NCBI RefSeq assembly: GCF_009903625.1
Contig: NZ_CP047569.1
Span: 1,644,501-1,708,500 of the forward strand
Reading direction: 5' to 3'
DNA from: Microbulbifer sp. ALW1
Lineage (GTDB): Bacteria > Pseudomonadota > Gammaproteobacteria > Pseudomonadales > Cellvibrionaceae
DNA: 64,000 nt
Both the position numbers and the translations under genes were made by a program. Numbering within the stretch: position 1 is the stretch's first letter; each line of letters begins with the position of its first letter. Positions 1-8,015 of this stretch are shown piece after piece. The notes beneath the pieces were generated by a model. That model made no database searches. It worked only from the letters and a program-made list of their open reading frames with translations, and was not told where the DNA came from.

Positions 1-867
1 CAGGTCTTTGAACTCGATACCCTGCTGGTTCAGGCTGCGCAGCAGATCGGCGATGCCGGTGTGCTCCCGCTGGGTGTCGAAGGTGTAGATCAACTGGTTG
101 CCTTCGTCGGCCAGTTCCAGTGCAAATTCACCCAGTGACGCCGGCAGTACCTGAATCGGGTTCTGCAACTGGATGGCCAGCTGCTTCTTGCCCAGTTTGC
201 GCATCAGGGTATGTTTGTCTTCCACCAGCACCAGCTCACCGTGGTTGATCACACCGATACGGTCCGCCATTTCCTCGGCTTCCTCGATGTAGTGGGTGGT
301 GAGGATGATGGTCACTCCGGACTCCCGAAGGCCGCGTACCATTTCCCACATATCCCGGCGCAACTCCACATCCACACCGGCGGTGGGTTCGTCGAGAAAC
401 AGGATAGAGGGTTCGTGGGACAGCGCCTTGGCGATCATCACTCGGCGTTTCATGCCGCCGGAGAGCGCCATGATCTTGCTATCGCGCTTTTCCCACAGGG
501 ACAGCTGACGGAGGATCTTCTCGATATATTCCGGGTTGGGTGCCTTGCCGAACAGGCCGCGGCTGAAGTTGACCGTGGCCCAGACACTTTCAAAGGAATC
601 TGTGGATAACTCCTGGGGTACCAATCCGATTTTGCTGCGTGCCGCGCGGAATTCCCGCTGGATATCGTGGCCATCCGCCAGCACCTTGCCGTTACTGGGA
701 TTGACGATGCCGCAGACAATGCTGATCAGAGTGGTTTTGCCGGCGCCGTTGGGCCCGAGCAGGGCGAAGATTTCACCGGGTTGAATGTCGAGGTCGACGG
801 ATTTGAGGGCGGTAAAGCCGCCGGCATAGGTTTTGCCGACGTTCTGGATGGAGATGATGGGTTGCAC
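1..867 (-). CDS. ABC transporter ATP-binding protein (partial, YadG-like)
   Basis: ATPase subunit of an ABC transporter, probably a two-gene exporter of the YadG/YadH type. The translation from a GTG at 867 shows Walker [10 protein letters not shown], the signature LSGGMKRR (M in place of the usual Q), Walker [13 protein letters not shown] and the H-loop [10 protein letters not shown], in canonical order. GGGGAAAG lies just before the GTG, which decides this start; no ATG fits. The frame runs off the left edge after 289 codons, so only the last few residues should be missing. The permease partner is expected to the left, outside the window. The substrate cannot be read from the ATPase. Confidence 0.88.
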   Translation of the reverse strand, partial: MQPIISIQNVGKTYAGGFTALKSVDLDIQPGEIFALLGPNGAGKTTLISIVCGIVNPSNGKVLADGHDIQREFRAARSKIGLVPQELSTDSFESVWATVNFSRGLFGKAPNPEYIEKILRQLSLWEKRDSKIMALSGGMKRRVMIAKALSHEPSILFLDEPTAGVDVELRRDMWEMVRGLRESGVTIILTTHYIEEAEEMADRIGVINHGELVLVEDKHTLMRKLGKKQLAIQLQNPIQVLPASLGEFALELADEGNQLIYTFDTQREHTGIADLLRSLNQQGIEFKDL

Positions 868-1013
868 GCTTTCCCCTTTCGCTGTGTGTCGTGCCCGTGA
901 GGTTGCTCACGGGGGCGGACATTGTGCCGCGCTGGCACCAGCGGCGCCAGTCTTGGAGCGGGAAAGCGTGCGGCTTTTAAAAAGCGTCGATCAGAATTGC
1001 CAATCAACAGCGC

Positions 1014-1742
1014 CTAGCGATTGAAAATACGCTCGTAGAAGGCGACGGCGCCTTCGTAGGCCTGGTTGGCGGCGTCTTCATTGTAAGCCAGCGGGATGCC
1101 AAACTTTTCACCGCGACCAGTGGCGGCGGGGTTGGTAAAGCCGTGTTTGGCATCGGGGAAGCAGGCTAGGTCAAAGCGCACGCCAGCGGTGAACATTTCC
1201 TGTACGAAGCGGGTGACTTCATCCGCGGGGATCATGTCGTCGCTGCCACCGGTGTACACCTGGAGCTCCGCTTTCACATCACCCGGTTTGATTTTTACAT
1301 CCGTCTGCAGTGCGCCGTGGAAGCTGACGACACCTTTCAGGTCGAGCCCCAGTCGCGCCATGGTGAGCGCGACGGCGCCACCGAAACAGTAACCCTGGGC
1401 GGCGATTTGGCCGGAGGCGACTTTTTCGTGGCCGTTGATCAGATCCAGCGCGGCCTGGAAGCGGGCGACGGGCGCGCCTTCGGTTTCGATGGTTTTGTTC
1501 ATGAGGGCGGCAGCGTCGCTGGGATTGTCGGCGCCGACTCCAGTGCCGTACATATCGAGGGCGAAGGCGACGTAGCCTTCAGCGGCGAGGCGCTCGGCCT
1601 CTTCACGGGTAAAGTCATTGAGACCCCACCATTCGTGTACCAGGAGGATGGCCGGGCGCTCGCCTTCGACCGTTTCGTCGTAGGCCAGATAGCCGGTGAA
1701 GGATTCGCCGTTTACGGTGTATTCGATATCTTCGGTGTACAT
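1014..1742 (-). CDS. dienelactone hydrolase family protein
   Basis: Alpha/beta-hydrolase of 242 residues with the dienelactone hydrolase layout. The nucleophile is a cysteine in GYCFGG (near residue 118), and the catalytic His is in DAKHGF near residue 199. The oxyanion region LLVHEWWGLN is near residue 35. There is no signal peptide, so it is cytoplasmic. The substrate is unknown; family members hydrolyse dienelactones or other small esters and lactones. An AAGGAGG-like ribosome site precedes the ATG. It lies 24 bases from trmH on the same strand and may be co-transcribed with it. Confidence 0.88.
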   Translation of the reverse strand: MYTEDIEYTVNGESFTGYLAYDETVEGERPAILLVHEWWGLNDFTREEAERLAAEGYVAFALDMYGTGVGADNPSDAAALMNKTIETEGAPVARFQAALDLINGHEKVASGQIAAQGYCFGGAVALTMARLGLDLKGVVSFHGALQTDVKIKPGDVKAELQVYTGGSDDMIPADEVTRFVQEMFTAGVRFDLACFPDAKHGFTNPAATGRGEKFGIPLAYNEDAANQAYEGAVAFYERIFNR

Positions 1743-1766
1743 GGTGTCCTCCTTGAGGGATGGTTT

Positions 1767-2456
1767 TTACGCTTTCTTCGGTTGGCGATATCTCGGGTCT
1801 TGCGGTGGAATGATATCGCCATCTTCGTCCAGTTCCGGGAATGGCAGTTTGTACTGTTCGCAGTATCTCACCATTTTCGGGTGCATCCAGCGGAACAGGA
1901 TGTCTTTGATTTTCGGATCTTCCTCATCGAGGGTTTTATTGTCGTAGAGGCCGGCCTTCTGCCGCTGGTGCATGGCTTCCTGCAGGATGATCGCGGCGGC
2001 GACACTTACGTTGTAGCTTTCTACCATACCGATGATGGGGATGGTGACATGATCGTCGGCATGTTCGGCGGCGTAGTCGCTGAGGCCGTCCTTTTCTGCT
2101 CCCATAACGAGAGCGAAGGGTTTGGTGTAGTCGGCTTCGCGGTAGTCGATGGCGCGGTCGGACCAGTGGGCTGCGTATAAATGCATGCCACGGTTTTTGA
2201 GTTCAGCCATGCCGGTCTGAATATCGGGGTAGACGCTATTGCCGGTGAAGCGGCCACTGCCACCGGCGGTGTTGTGGTAGATCTTGTGCCCGTGGGTGGG
2301 TTGTACCATATGGATTTCGGGGATGCCGACGGCGTCGGCGGTGCGCAGCATGGCGGAGATATTCTGGGCTTTGTGGACCTGGTCGGTGAGGATGGTCATG
2401 TCGTGCTGGCGCTGGCGGAGCACCTGCTTGAATTTCTCGTAGCGGCTGCGGCTCAT
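1767..2456 (-). CDS. trmH: tRNA (guanosine-2'-O)-methyltransferase TrmH
   Basis: SPOUT-fold methyltransferase that methylates the ribose of G18 in the D-loop of tRNAs. The 229-residue protein has the TrmH N-terminal tRNA-binding segment and the QVHKAQNISAMLRTADAVG motif. The knot motifs LVMGAEKDGLS and IPIIGMVESYNVSVAAA bind AdoMet and include the catalytic Arg/Asn region. The C-terminal tail (PKIKDILFRWMHPKMV) is typical of the E. coli-type enzyme. A repeat element (2545-2670) separates it from the next minus-strand gene. Confidence 0.93.
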   Translation of the reverse strand: MSRSRYEKFKQVLRQRQHDMTILTDQVHKAQNISAMLRTADAVGIPEIHMVQPTHGHKIYHNTAGGSGRFTGNSVYPDIQTGMAELKNRGMHLYAAHWSDRAIDYREADYTKPFALVMGAEKDGLSDYAAEHADDHVTIPIIGMVESYNVSVAAAIILQEAMHQRQKAGLYDNKTLDEEDPKIKDILFRWMHPKMVRYCEQYKLPFPELDEDGDIIPPQDPRYRQPKKA

Positions 2457-2544
2457 GGTACTTCTATCTTCGGGGTTCTGATCTGGCCGCGGATTATAGC
2501 ATTGTGGTTTGTGTCCGGGTTTGTGGTACTTACTTGGGTGATTT

Positions 2545-2670
2545 GGTGGCGGCCAAGCACCGGGCAGGAGGTTTCAGGACCGCTGTAAACCCATCCCTGG
2601 GCGCTGCGGCGGCGACGTCCTGTCGCCGACGCTCCTGAAACCTCCTACCCGGCACTTGGCCTTCGCATCT
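2545..2670 (+). repeat. structured intergenic repeat, copy A
   Basis: One of six related elements. It opens with GGTGGCGG and closes with CCTTCGCATC. About 29-base arms (GGCCAAGCACCGGG... and its inverse) pair, and between them lies a core with an inner hairpin GCGACGTCCTGTCGC. About 20 bases upstream (from 2521) are also identical to the flank of copy C. It lies between trmH and the ABM-domain gene. Confidence 0.85.
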
Positions 2671-2676
2671 GGGTTT

Positions 2677-2970
2677 TTAATGTTCGACTAGTGAGTAGTG
2701 CTCTACTTCGGGGAATGGGTCGTAGAAGTGGTGGAGGAGGGCTTTCCAGTTTTGGTATTCGGGGGATTTTCGGAAGCCTTCTGTGTGGTCTTCTAGTTTT
2801 TTCCAATTCACTAATAGGATATAGCGATTTTCTTTTTCCAGGCACTTTTGTAGTTGATGGTTGATATAGCCCGGCATTGAGGAAATGATACTTTGTGCCT
2901 TTTTAAAGGCACGTTCGAACTCTTCATTCTGGTTTGGCTTCACGTCCAGAATCGCCACTTCAAGAATCAT
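2677..2970 (-). CDS. antibiotic biosynthesis monooxygenase (ABM) domain protein
   Basis: Small single-domain protein of 97 residues with the dimeric alpha-beta barrel (ABM) fold pattern: MILEVAILDVKPNQ at the start, a central SMPGYINHQLQKC segment and YILLVNWKKLEDH. Such proteins act as small oxygenases, haem-binding proteins or simple folded scaffolds, so the function is not fixed. The open frame runs upstream to 3165, but that extension is only read-through of repeat copy B; the ATG at 2970 with GTGGAAATAAC before it is the credible start. It lies downstream of moeA on the same strand. Codon use is more AT-rich than in its neighbours. Confidence 0.75.
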   Translation of the reverse strand: MILEVAILDVKPNQNEEFERAFKKAQSIISSMPGYINHQLQKCLEKENRYILLVNWKKLEDHTEGFRKSPEYQNWKALLHHFYDPFPEVEHYSLVEH

Positions 2971-3014
2971 GTTATTTCCACGTAAAACAATGTTGTCTGT
3001 AAAAATACAAGATT

Positions 3015-3140
3015 TGAAGCGAAGGTAAAGTGCCGGGTATAGGTTTTCAGGAGCGTCGGCGACAGGGACGTCGCCGACGCAGCGTACAGGGATGTATTCA
3101 CAGCGGTCCTGAAAACCTATACCCGGTGCTTTGCCGCCAC
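3015..3140 (-). repeat. structured intergenic repeat, copy B
   Basis: Second copy of the element, in reverse orientation. The arms AAAGTGCCGGGTATAGG and CCTATACCCGGTGCTTT pair, and the inner hairpin is GCGTCGGCGAC/GTCGCCGACGC. It ends in GCCGCCAC. It fills the gap between moeA and the ABM gene. Confidence 0.88.
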
Positions 3141-3167
3141 TAAACTTGCTTACTCGGGGCCACAAAA

Positions 3168-4421
3168 CTAAGCCAAAGGCGCATTAAAAGGCTCCACAGT
3201 AACCCAATCCCCAGTCTCACAATCCCCCCCTTCCCGAGGCAAAACAACAAAACAGTTCGCCGCGGCAAAGCCGGAAAGAATATGACTCCCCTGAATGCCG
3301 CGAGTCTCGACCACTTGAATCCCATCCTCATCGCGATAGGTAAACCCGCGTTGGTAATCCGTACGTCCAGGTCTCTTTCGAATATCGTTCAACAACCGTG
3401 CACGAAGCTGCAGCGGAGGCTGACGGAATTGTTCGGAGGTGCCACGCAATTTTTCCAAGGCGGGAACAACCAGCTGGTAAAGGGTAACGATCGCGGAAAC
3501 CGGGTTGCCGGGTAGGCCGAAGAACAGGGTTTCAGCGTCAGTTTTGGGGAGGCGGCCGAAAGCGAAGGGTTTGCCGGGTTTGATGGCGAGTTTCCAGAAG
3601 CCGATTTCGCCGAGTTCCTGCAAAACGGTTTTGGTGAAATCCGCTTCACCAACGGATACACCGCCGCTGGTGATGACAAAATCTGCATTGTCGCGGGCTT
3701 TGATAAACGCCTCGCGGATTTTTTCCGGTTGGTCCGGCCAGCAGCCCAGATCCAGAATATCCACGTCCAGTTGTTCCAGCGCAGCCTGTAGGGCAATGCG
3801 GTTGCTATCGTAAATGTCGCCGTCACCCAACTCGGAAGCGGGTGTACCTATGGGTTTCAGTTCGTCGCCGATAGAGAGCAGGGCGGCTTTGAGTTTGCGC
3901 AGTACCGTGACTTCGGCCACGCCAGCGCCGGCTAGCAGTGCAATGTGGGGGACTTTGATTTTCGAGCCAACGGGAATGAGGCTCTGGCCTGTGTGCACGT
4001 CTTCACCGCGACGGCGAATGTTTTCGCCGGGTTTGGCGGGGCGGCTCATGGTGAGTTGGTCGCCGTTTAAGGTGCAGTTTTCCTGCATTTGTACGCGGTC
4101 GGCGCCGGTGGGTAGGGCGGCGCCGGTGGTGATTCGGGTGGCTTGGCCTGGCTCTAGAGTGCCATCAAAAGGATGGCCGGCGAGGCTTTTGCCGATGATG
4201 GTGTAGTTGTCATGGTCACCACTGAGGGCGTAGCCGTCCATGGCGGAGTTGTCGCAGGGGGGGAGGTCGAGTGCGGCCAATACGGGCTCGGCCAGTACGC
4301 GGCCGCAGGCCTGACTCAATGGGATAGTTTCGGTCGCGGTAATGGGGTTGATGCTGTCGATCAGCATTTGTTTGGCGGCTTCTACGGAACGCAGGCCGTT
4401 TTCTGCACAGGCATCGGTCAT
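3168..4421 (-). CDS. moeA: molybdopterin molybdenumtransferase MoeA
   Basis: Inserts molybdate into adenylated molybdopterin to form molybdenum cofactor. The 417-residue protein shows the MoeA landmarks: PPCDNSAMDGYAL near residue 55, TGAALPTGADRVQMQE, GENIRRRGEDV, the GDEL and GDIYDSN segments, TSGGVSVGEADF near residue 250 and FGLPGNPVSA near residue 300. It follows nasA on the same strand, separated by repeat copy C. This placement suits supply of cofactor to the nitrate reductase and, more distantly, to xanthine dehydrogenase. Confidence 0.95.
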   Translation of the reverse strand: MTDACAENGLRSVEAAKQMLIDSINPITATETIPLSQACGRVLAEPVLAALDLPPCDNSAMDGYALSGDHDNYTIIGKSLAGHPFDGTLEPGQATRITTGAALPTGADRVQMQENCTLNGDQLTMSRPAKPGENIRRRGEDVHTGQSLIPVGSKIKVPHIALLAGAGVAEVTVLRKLKAALLSIGDELKPIGTPASELGDGDIYDSNRIALQAALEQLDVDILDLGCWPDQPEKIREAFIKARDNADFVITSGGVSVGEADFTKTVLQELGEIGFWKLAIKPGKPFAFGRLPKTDAETLFFGLPGNPVSAIVTLYQLVVPALEKLRGTSEQFRQPPLQLRARLLNDIRKRPGRTDYQRGFTYRDEDGIQVVETRGIQGSHILSGFAAANCFVVLPREGGDCETGDWVTVEPFNAPLA

Positions 4422-4533
4422 TGTTATTGCCTAAATTCTTGTCTGTTTGGTCGAGAAGATAGCTGGGCTGGATGGGATTTGCCAAGTGCGTGGTAGTAGA
4501 TTTTGGATCTTTGTGGTACTTACTTGGGTGGGG

Positions 4534-4655
4534 TGGTGGCGGCAAAGCACCGGGTATGGAGTTTCAGGACCGCTGTGAACCCATCCCTGGGCGCTGCGGC
4601 GCAAACATCCTGTTTGCGACGCTCCTGAAACTCCATACCCGGCACTTTGCCTTCT
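4534..4655 (+). repeat. structured intergenic repeat, copy C
   Basis: Third copy. The arms GGCAAAGCACCGGGTATGG and CCATACCCGGCACTTTGCC pair. The inner hairpin is of the other sequence type (GCAAACATCCTGTTTGC). The 20 bases at 4511-4530 are identical to the flank of copy A. It lies between nasA and moeA. Confidence 0.87.
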
Positions 4656-4691
4656 CGTCGAGCGTGTACCGGCTGATAAACAGCGAGAGAA

Positions 4692-7394
4692 TTATCCGAC
4701 TGCTACTGCAAGGTTGGTATTCAGCAGCGCCGAAATTTCCGGTTTGCAGGAACCACAGTTGGTACCACATCCCAGCAGTTCACCAAGCTCATCAACCGAC
4801 GCTGCACCTTCCGCAATCGCCGCTTCGATTTCCTTGCGGGATACCTGCAGGCAGGTGCATATCATCTGCGCGCCGGCGGGGACGTCATGTAAGAGTTTTG
4901 CGGGGGCGTCTGGCAATGGCTCTTGCAGGGCGTTTTCCAGGGTTTTGCGGTCCGGCAGGCCCTGCCAATCGGCGCTGGTGAAGACCAGTAATTCCATTTC
5001 TTCACTGTGTAGCAGCCAGCGTTCGCCGCTGGGCAATTGCAGTTGTTTGCGATTGAGTTTTTTGCCGCTGAGGTTGAACAGCTTGTCGGCGATGGACTGC
5101 CAGTCCGGCTGTTTTTTCAGGGCCAGTTCGAAACGGTAACCGCCTTCTACTGGTACCCGGTACCAGTGCAGGATGGTTTCGAATAGTGGCGCATCGCCGG
5201 CTTGCAGGCGGCTGTGGAGTTCTTCCGCGGCTTTGGTGCGCAGTAGCAGGCAGGCGTAGCTGTGGGCGGAGAGGGGTTCTACCTTTACCGCCACTTGCTT
5301 TAACTCTGGCTGGCCGGAGAGGGGGTCGGTGAAGGGGATGGCCAGTGCGCTGACGGTGGCGTTGTGGGCGAGGCTGTCGCTCCAGTGGATCGGGGCGAAC
5401 AGTTGGCCGGGTTTCTGGCTGCTGGTGAGATGGGCGCGGCCGAAGAACTGGCCCTTTTCGCTTTCCACACGTACCAGTTGCGCGTCTTCAATACCGAATT
5501 TTGCGGCTTCCTGCGGGTGTACGTGCAGCTCCGGTGCTTCGCTGTGGTCCAGCAGTTTGCGCGCACGGCCGGTGCGGGTCATGGTGTGCCACTGGTCGCG
5601 CAAGCGGCCGCTGTTCAGTACCAGCGGGTATTTGTCGCGGGTTTCCTGCTTCGGGCACTGGGGTTGTACGGCGACGAAGCGGGCGCGGCCGTTCGGGGTG
5701 TAGAAGTCGCCGTCGCTGAACAGGCGCGCGGTGCCGTTGGGGTGTTCGGCATTGACCGGCCATTGAACGGGAGTGAAGAAATCGTATTCCTGGTCGCTGA
5801 TATTCGCCAGCGCGGAAATATCAAAGGCGCGGCGGGCCTGGTCGCGGTTGTTTTCAAAGCCGGACAGGGCGGCGTGTTCGCGGAATATATCTGCGGGACT
5901 TTCAAAATCAAATGCTTCGCCAAAGCCGAGGTGCTTAGCCACGTCGCAGATGATTTCCCAGTCGTGGCGGGCCTCGCCCGGCTTGGGCAGGAAGCCTTTC
6001 TGACGAGAGATACGGCGCTCGGAGTTGGTGACGGTACCGGTCTTCTCGCCCCAGGTGGTCGCGGGCAGCAACAGATCGGCGGTGCGTGCGGTGTCGGTGT
6101 CGCCGACGCAGTCGGAAACGATCACCGTGGGGCAATTCTTCAGGGCGGCGGCCACGCGGCGTGCGTCCGGCATGCTCACCGCCGGGTTGGTGGCCATGAT
6201 CCATACGGCCTTGATCTGGCCACTCTCCACCGCGTTAAACAGATCCACCGCTTTTAGGCCCGGGGCCTGTGCCATTTTTGTGGCGTTCCAGAAACGGCCC
6301 ACACGGTCGATATTGTCTTCGGTGAAATCCATATGCGCAGCGAGCATATTCGCCAGCCCGCCCACTTCACGCCCGCCCATGGCATTGGGCTGGCCGGTGA
6401 TGGAGAAGGGTCCGCAGCCGGGCTTGCCGATGCGACCGGTGGCCAGGTGGCAGTTGATAATGGTGTTGTTTTTGTCGGTGCCGGTGCTGGACTGATTGAC
6501 ACCCTGGGAATAAAAGCTGATGACTTTTTCGGTGGTGCGGAACAGCTCGTAAAACTCAAGTAACTGTTCCAGCTCCACACTGCAGTATTCCGCTACCTTT
6601 TCTGGCGTCCACTCCGCTGCGGCGTAGAGGGTGTCGGTAAAATTTTCCGTGTGGTTGTCGATAAACCCCTGGTCCAGCGCACCGAACTCAGTGAGATAGT
6701 GCAGTAGACCATTGAACAGCGCGGCATCACTACCCGGGGTAATTGCCAGGTGTATGTCCGCCATTTCACTGGTGGCACTGCCGCGGGGGTCCACAACCAC
6801 CAGCTTGGCATTGGCCGCCTGCATACGCTGGAACAGAATCGGGTGGGTCCAGGCGGCGTTAGAGCCGATCAGCACCACCAACTCCGCCTCGTCCAGATCC
6901 TCGTAATTACACGGCACCGCATCCGCGCCCAGGGCGCGTTTGTACGCGGCCACCGCGGAGGACATACACAGGCGGGAATTGGTATCCACGTTGCCCGTAC
7001 CGATAAACCCCTTCATCAGCTTGTTGGCAACATAGTAGTCTTCAGTCAGCAACTGGCCGGACAGATAAAACGCCACCGAATCCGGCCCGTGCTCATTAAT
7101 GGTCTCGCGCAGCCGAGACGCGGCAAATTCCATCGCCGTTTCCCAGTCGCACTCTTCGCCGTGCAACTGCGGCTTTAACAGACGTCCATGATTGCCCAGA
7201 GTATCCGCCAGCGACGAACCCTTAACGCACAACTTGCCCTTGTTGGCCGGATGCTGCTGATCTCCCTCAATGCGGATCACATCCTCACCAGTGGCCGGAC
7301 TGGACTCCCGCGTCGCCGCCACCCCGCAACCCACCCCGCAATAGGGGCAGGTGGTGCAGGATCTGTGGGCGCTGAACAGTTCTGTTAATGCCAT
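4692..7394 (-). CDS. nasA: assimilatory nitrate reductase catalytic subunit
   Basis: Cytoplasmic molybdopterin oxidoreductase that reduces nitrate to nitrite for nitrogen assimilation. The 900-residue protein starts with a [4Fe-4S] motif CTTCPYCGVGC (residues 13-23) and LCVKGSSLADTLG. It continues through the molybdopterin domains (NTNSRLCMSSA, TGQPNAMGGREVGG) to a molydop-binding domain. The last roughly 70 residues form a BFD-type [2Fe-2S] domain (MICTCLQVS...GCGTNCGSCKPE), as in Klebsiella-type NasA. There is no signal peptide, which separates it from periplasmic Nap. It lies 25 bases after nirD and is probably in one operon with nirB and nirD. Confidence 0.96.
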   Translation of the reverse strand: MALTELFSAHRSCTTCPYCGVGCGVAATRESSPATGEDVIRIEGDQQHPANKGKLCVKGSSLADTLGNHGRLLKPQLHGEECDWETAMEFAASRLRETINEHGPDSVAFYLSGQLLTEDYYVANKLMKGFIGTGNVDTNSRLCMSSAVAAYKRALGADAVPCNYEDLDEAELVVLIGSNAAWTHPILFQRMQAANAKLVVVDPRGSATSEMADIHLAITPGSDAALFNGLLHYLTEFGALDQGFIDNHTENFTDTLYAAAEWTPEKVAEYCSVELEQLLEFYELFRTTEKVISFYSQGVNQSSTGTDKNNTIINCHLATGRIGKPGCGPFSITGQPNAMGGREVGGLANMLAAHMDFTEDNIDRVGRFWNATKMAQAPGLKAVDLFNAVESGQIKAVWIMATNPAVSMPDARRVAAALKNCPTVIVSDCVGDTDTARTADLLLPATTWGEKTGTVTNSERRISRQKGFLPKPGEARHDWEIICDVAKHLGFGEAFDFESPADIFREHAALSGFENNRDQARRAFDISALANISDQEYDFFTPVQWPVNAEHPNGTARLFSDGDFYTPNGRARFVAVQPQCPKQETRDKYPLVLNSGRLRDQWHTMTRTGRARKLLDHSEAPELHVHPQEAAKFGIEDAQLVRVESEKGQFFGRAHLTSSQKPGQLFAPIHWSDSLAHNATVSALAIPFTDPLSGQPELKQVAVKVEPLSAHSYACLLLRTKAAEELHSRLQAGDAPLFETILHWYRVPVEGGYRFELALKKQPDWQSIADKLFNLSGKKLNRKQLQLPSGERWLLHSEEMELLVFTSADWQGLPDRKTLENALQEPLPDAPAKLLHDVPAGAQMICTCLQVSRKEIEAAIAEGAASVDELGELLGCGTNCGSCKPEISALLNTNLAVAVG

Positions 7395-7419
7395 CTTCGA
7401 CTGCTTATTTTTGCTTGTT

Positions 7420-7776
7420 TTATTGATCGAATTGAATCAGAACGTCATCGCCCTCAAAGGCAACCGGGAAGATATCCAGCTTGATCTCTTCCTCTTCCAG
7501 GCACTGTCCGTCGGTCAGACGGTAGTGTTGCTTGTATAGCGGCGAGGCAACGGTCAGCTCACCGTCGATCTCCGCCACAAGGCCGCGGCCGATTACGCCC
7601 GCGTTGGCGATAGGATCCCAGTTATCGATGGCGTACAACTGGGGTTCCTGCTCGGGTAAAAAAAACAGGGCAATCTGACGACCGCCCACAAGAGCGCACA
7701 CTCCGGAATCGGCTACAAGATCTGATCGCTTGCAGACTTGCAGCCACTCGGTGCGGGTTATGGCAACTTCGCTCAT
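7420..7776 (-). CDS. nirD: nitrite reductase (NADH) small subunit NirD
   Basis: Rieske-like small subunit of the assimilatory NADH-dependent nitrite reductase; partner of NirB. It has 118 residues. As usual for NirD, the Rieske Cys/His ligands are not all present, and the fold is recognised from ALVGGRQIALFFLP, YAIDNWDPIANAGVIGRG and SPLYKQHYRLTDGQCLE. The ATG at 7776 is preferred to one at 7791 because GGAG lies 8 bases before it. Repeat copy D (7855-7981) separates it from nirB, an unusual spacer for a subunit pair. Confidence 0.93.
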   Translation of the reverse strand: MSEVAITRTEWLQVCKRSDLVADSGVCALVGGRQIALFFLPEQEPQLYAIDNWDPIANAGVIGRGLVAEIDGELTVASPLYKQHYRLTDGQCLEEEEIKLDIFPVAFEGDDVLIQFDQ

Positions 7777-7854
7777 TCTGGTTCTCCACATCTATATAAA
7801 AAGAGTAGGGTGGTGAAATTTTGTAAAACGTTTTTTGTTCGGGCATCAAAAATC

Positions 7855-7981
7855 TGATGCGAAGGCGAAGTGCCGGGTACGGGTTTTCAGGAGCGTCGGC
7901 GACAGGGACGTCGCCGACGCAGCGTACAGGGATGTATTCACAGCGGTCCTGAAAACCCGTACCCGGTGCTTCGCCGCCACA
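7855..7981 (-). repeat. structured intergenic repeat, copy D
   Basis: Fourth copy. The arms GGCGAAGTGCCGGGTACGG and CCGTACCCGGTGCTTCGCC pair. The core is almost identical to copy B while the arms differ in step on both sides. It lies between nirB and nirD, two genes whose products form one enzyme. Confidence 0.88.
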
Positions 7982-8015
7982 GCCCGGGTTCGTGCGGGTT
8001 GTGGCAGAGATGGCA

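Noticed and set aside
2971..3165. N-terminal extension of the ABM-domain gene reading GFQDRCEYIPVRC
   Set aside because: The same peptide appears wherever the repeat is read in this frame (also at 4550 and 7900 regions); it is translated repeat, not protein.
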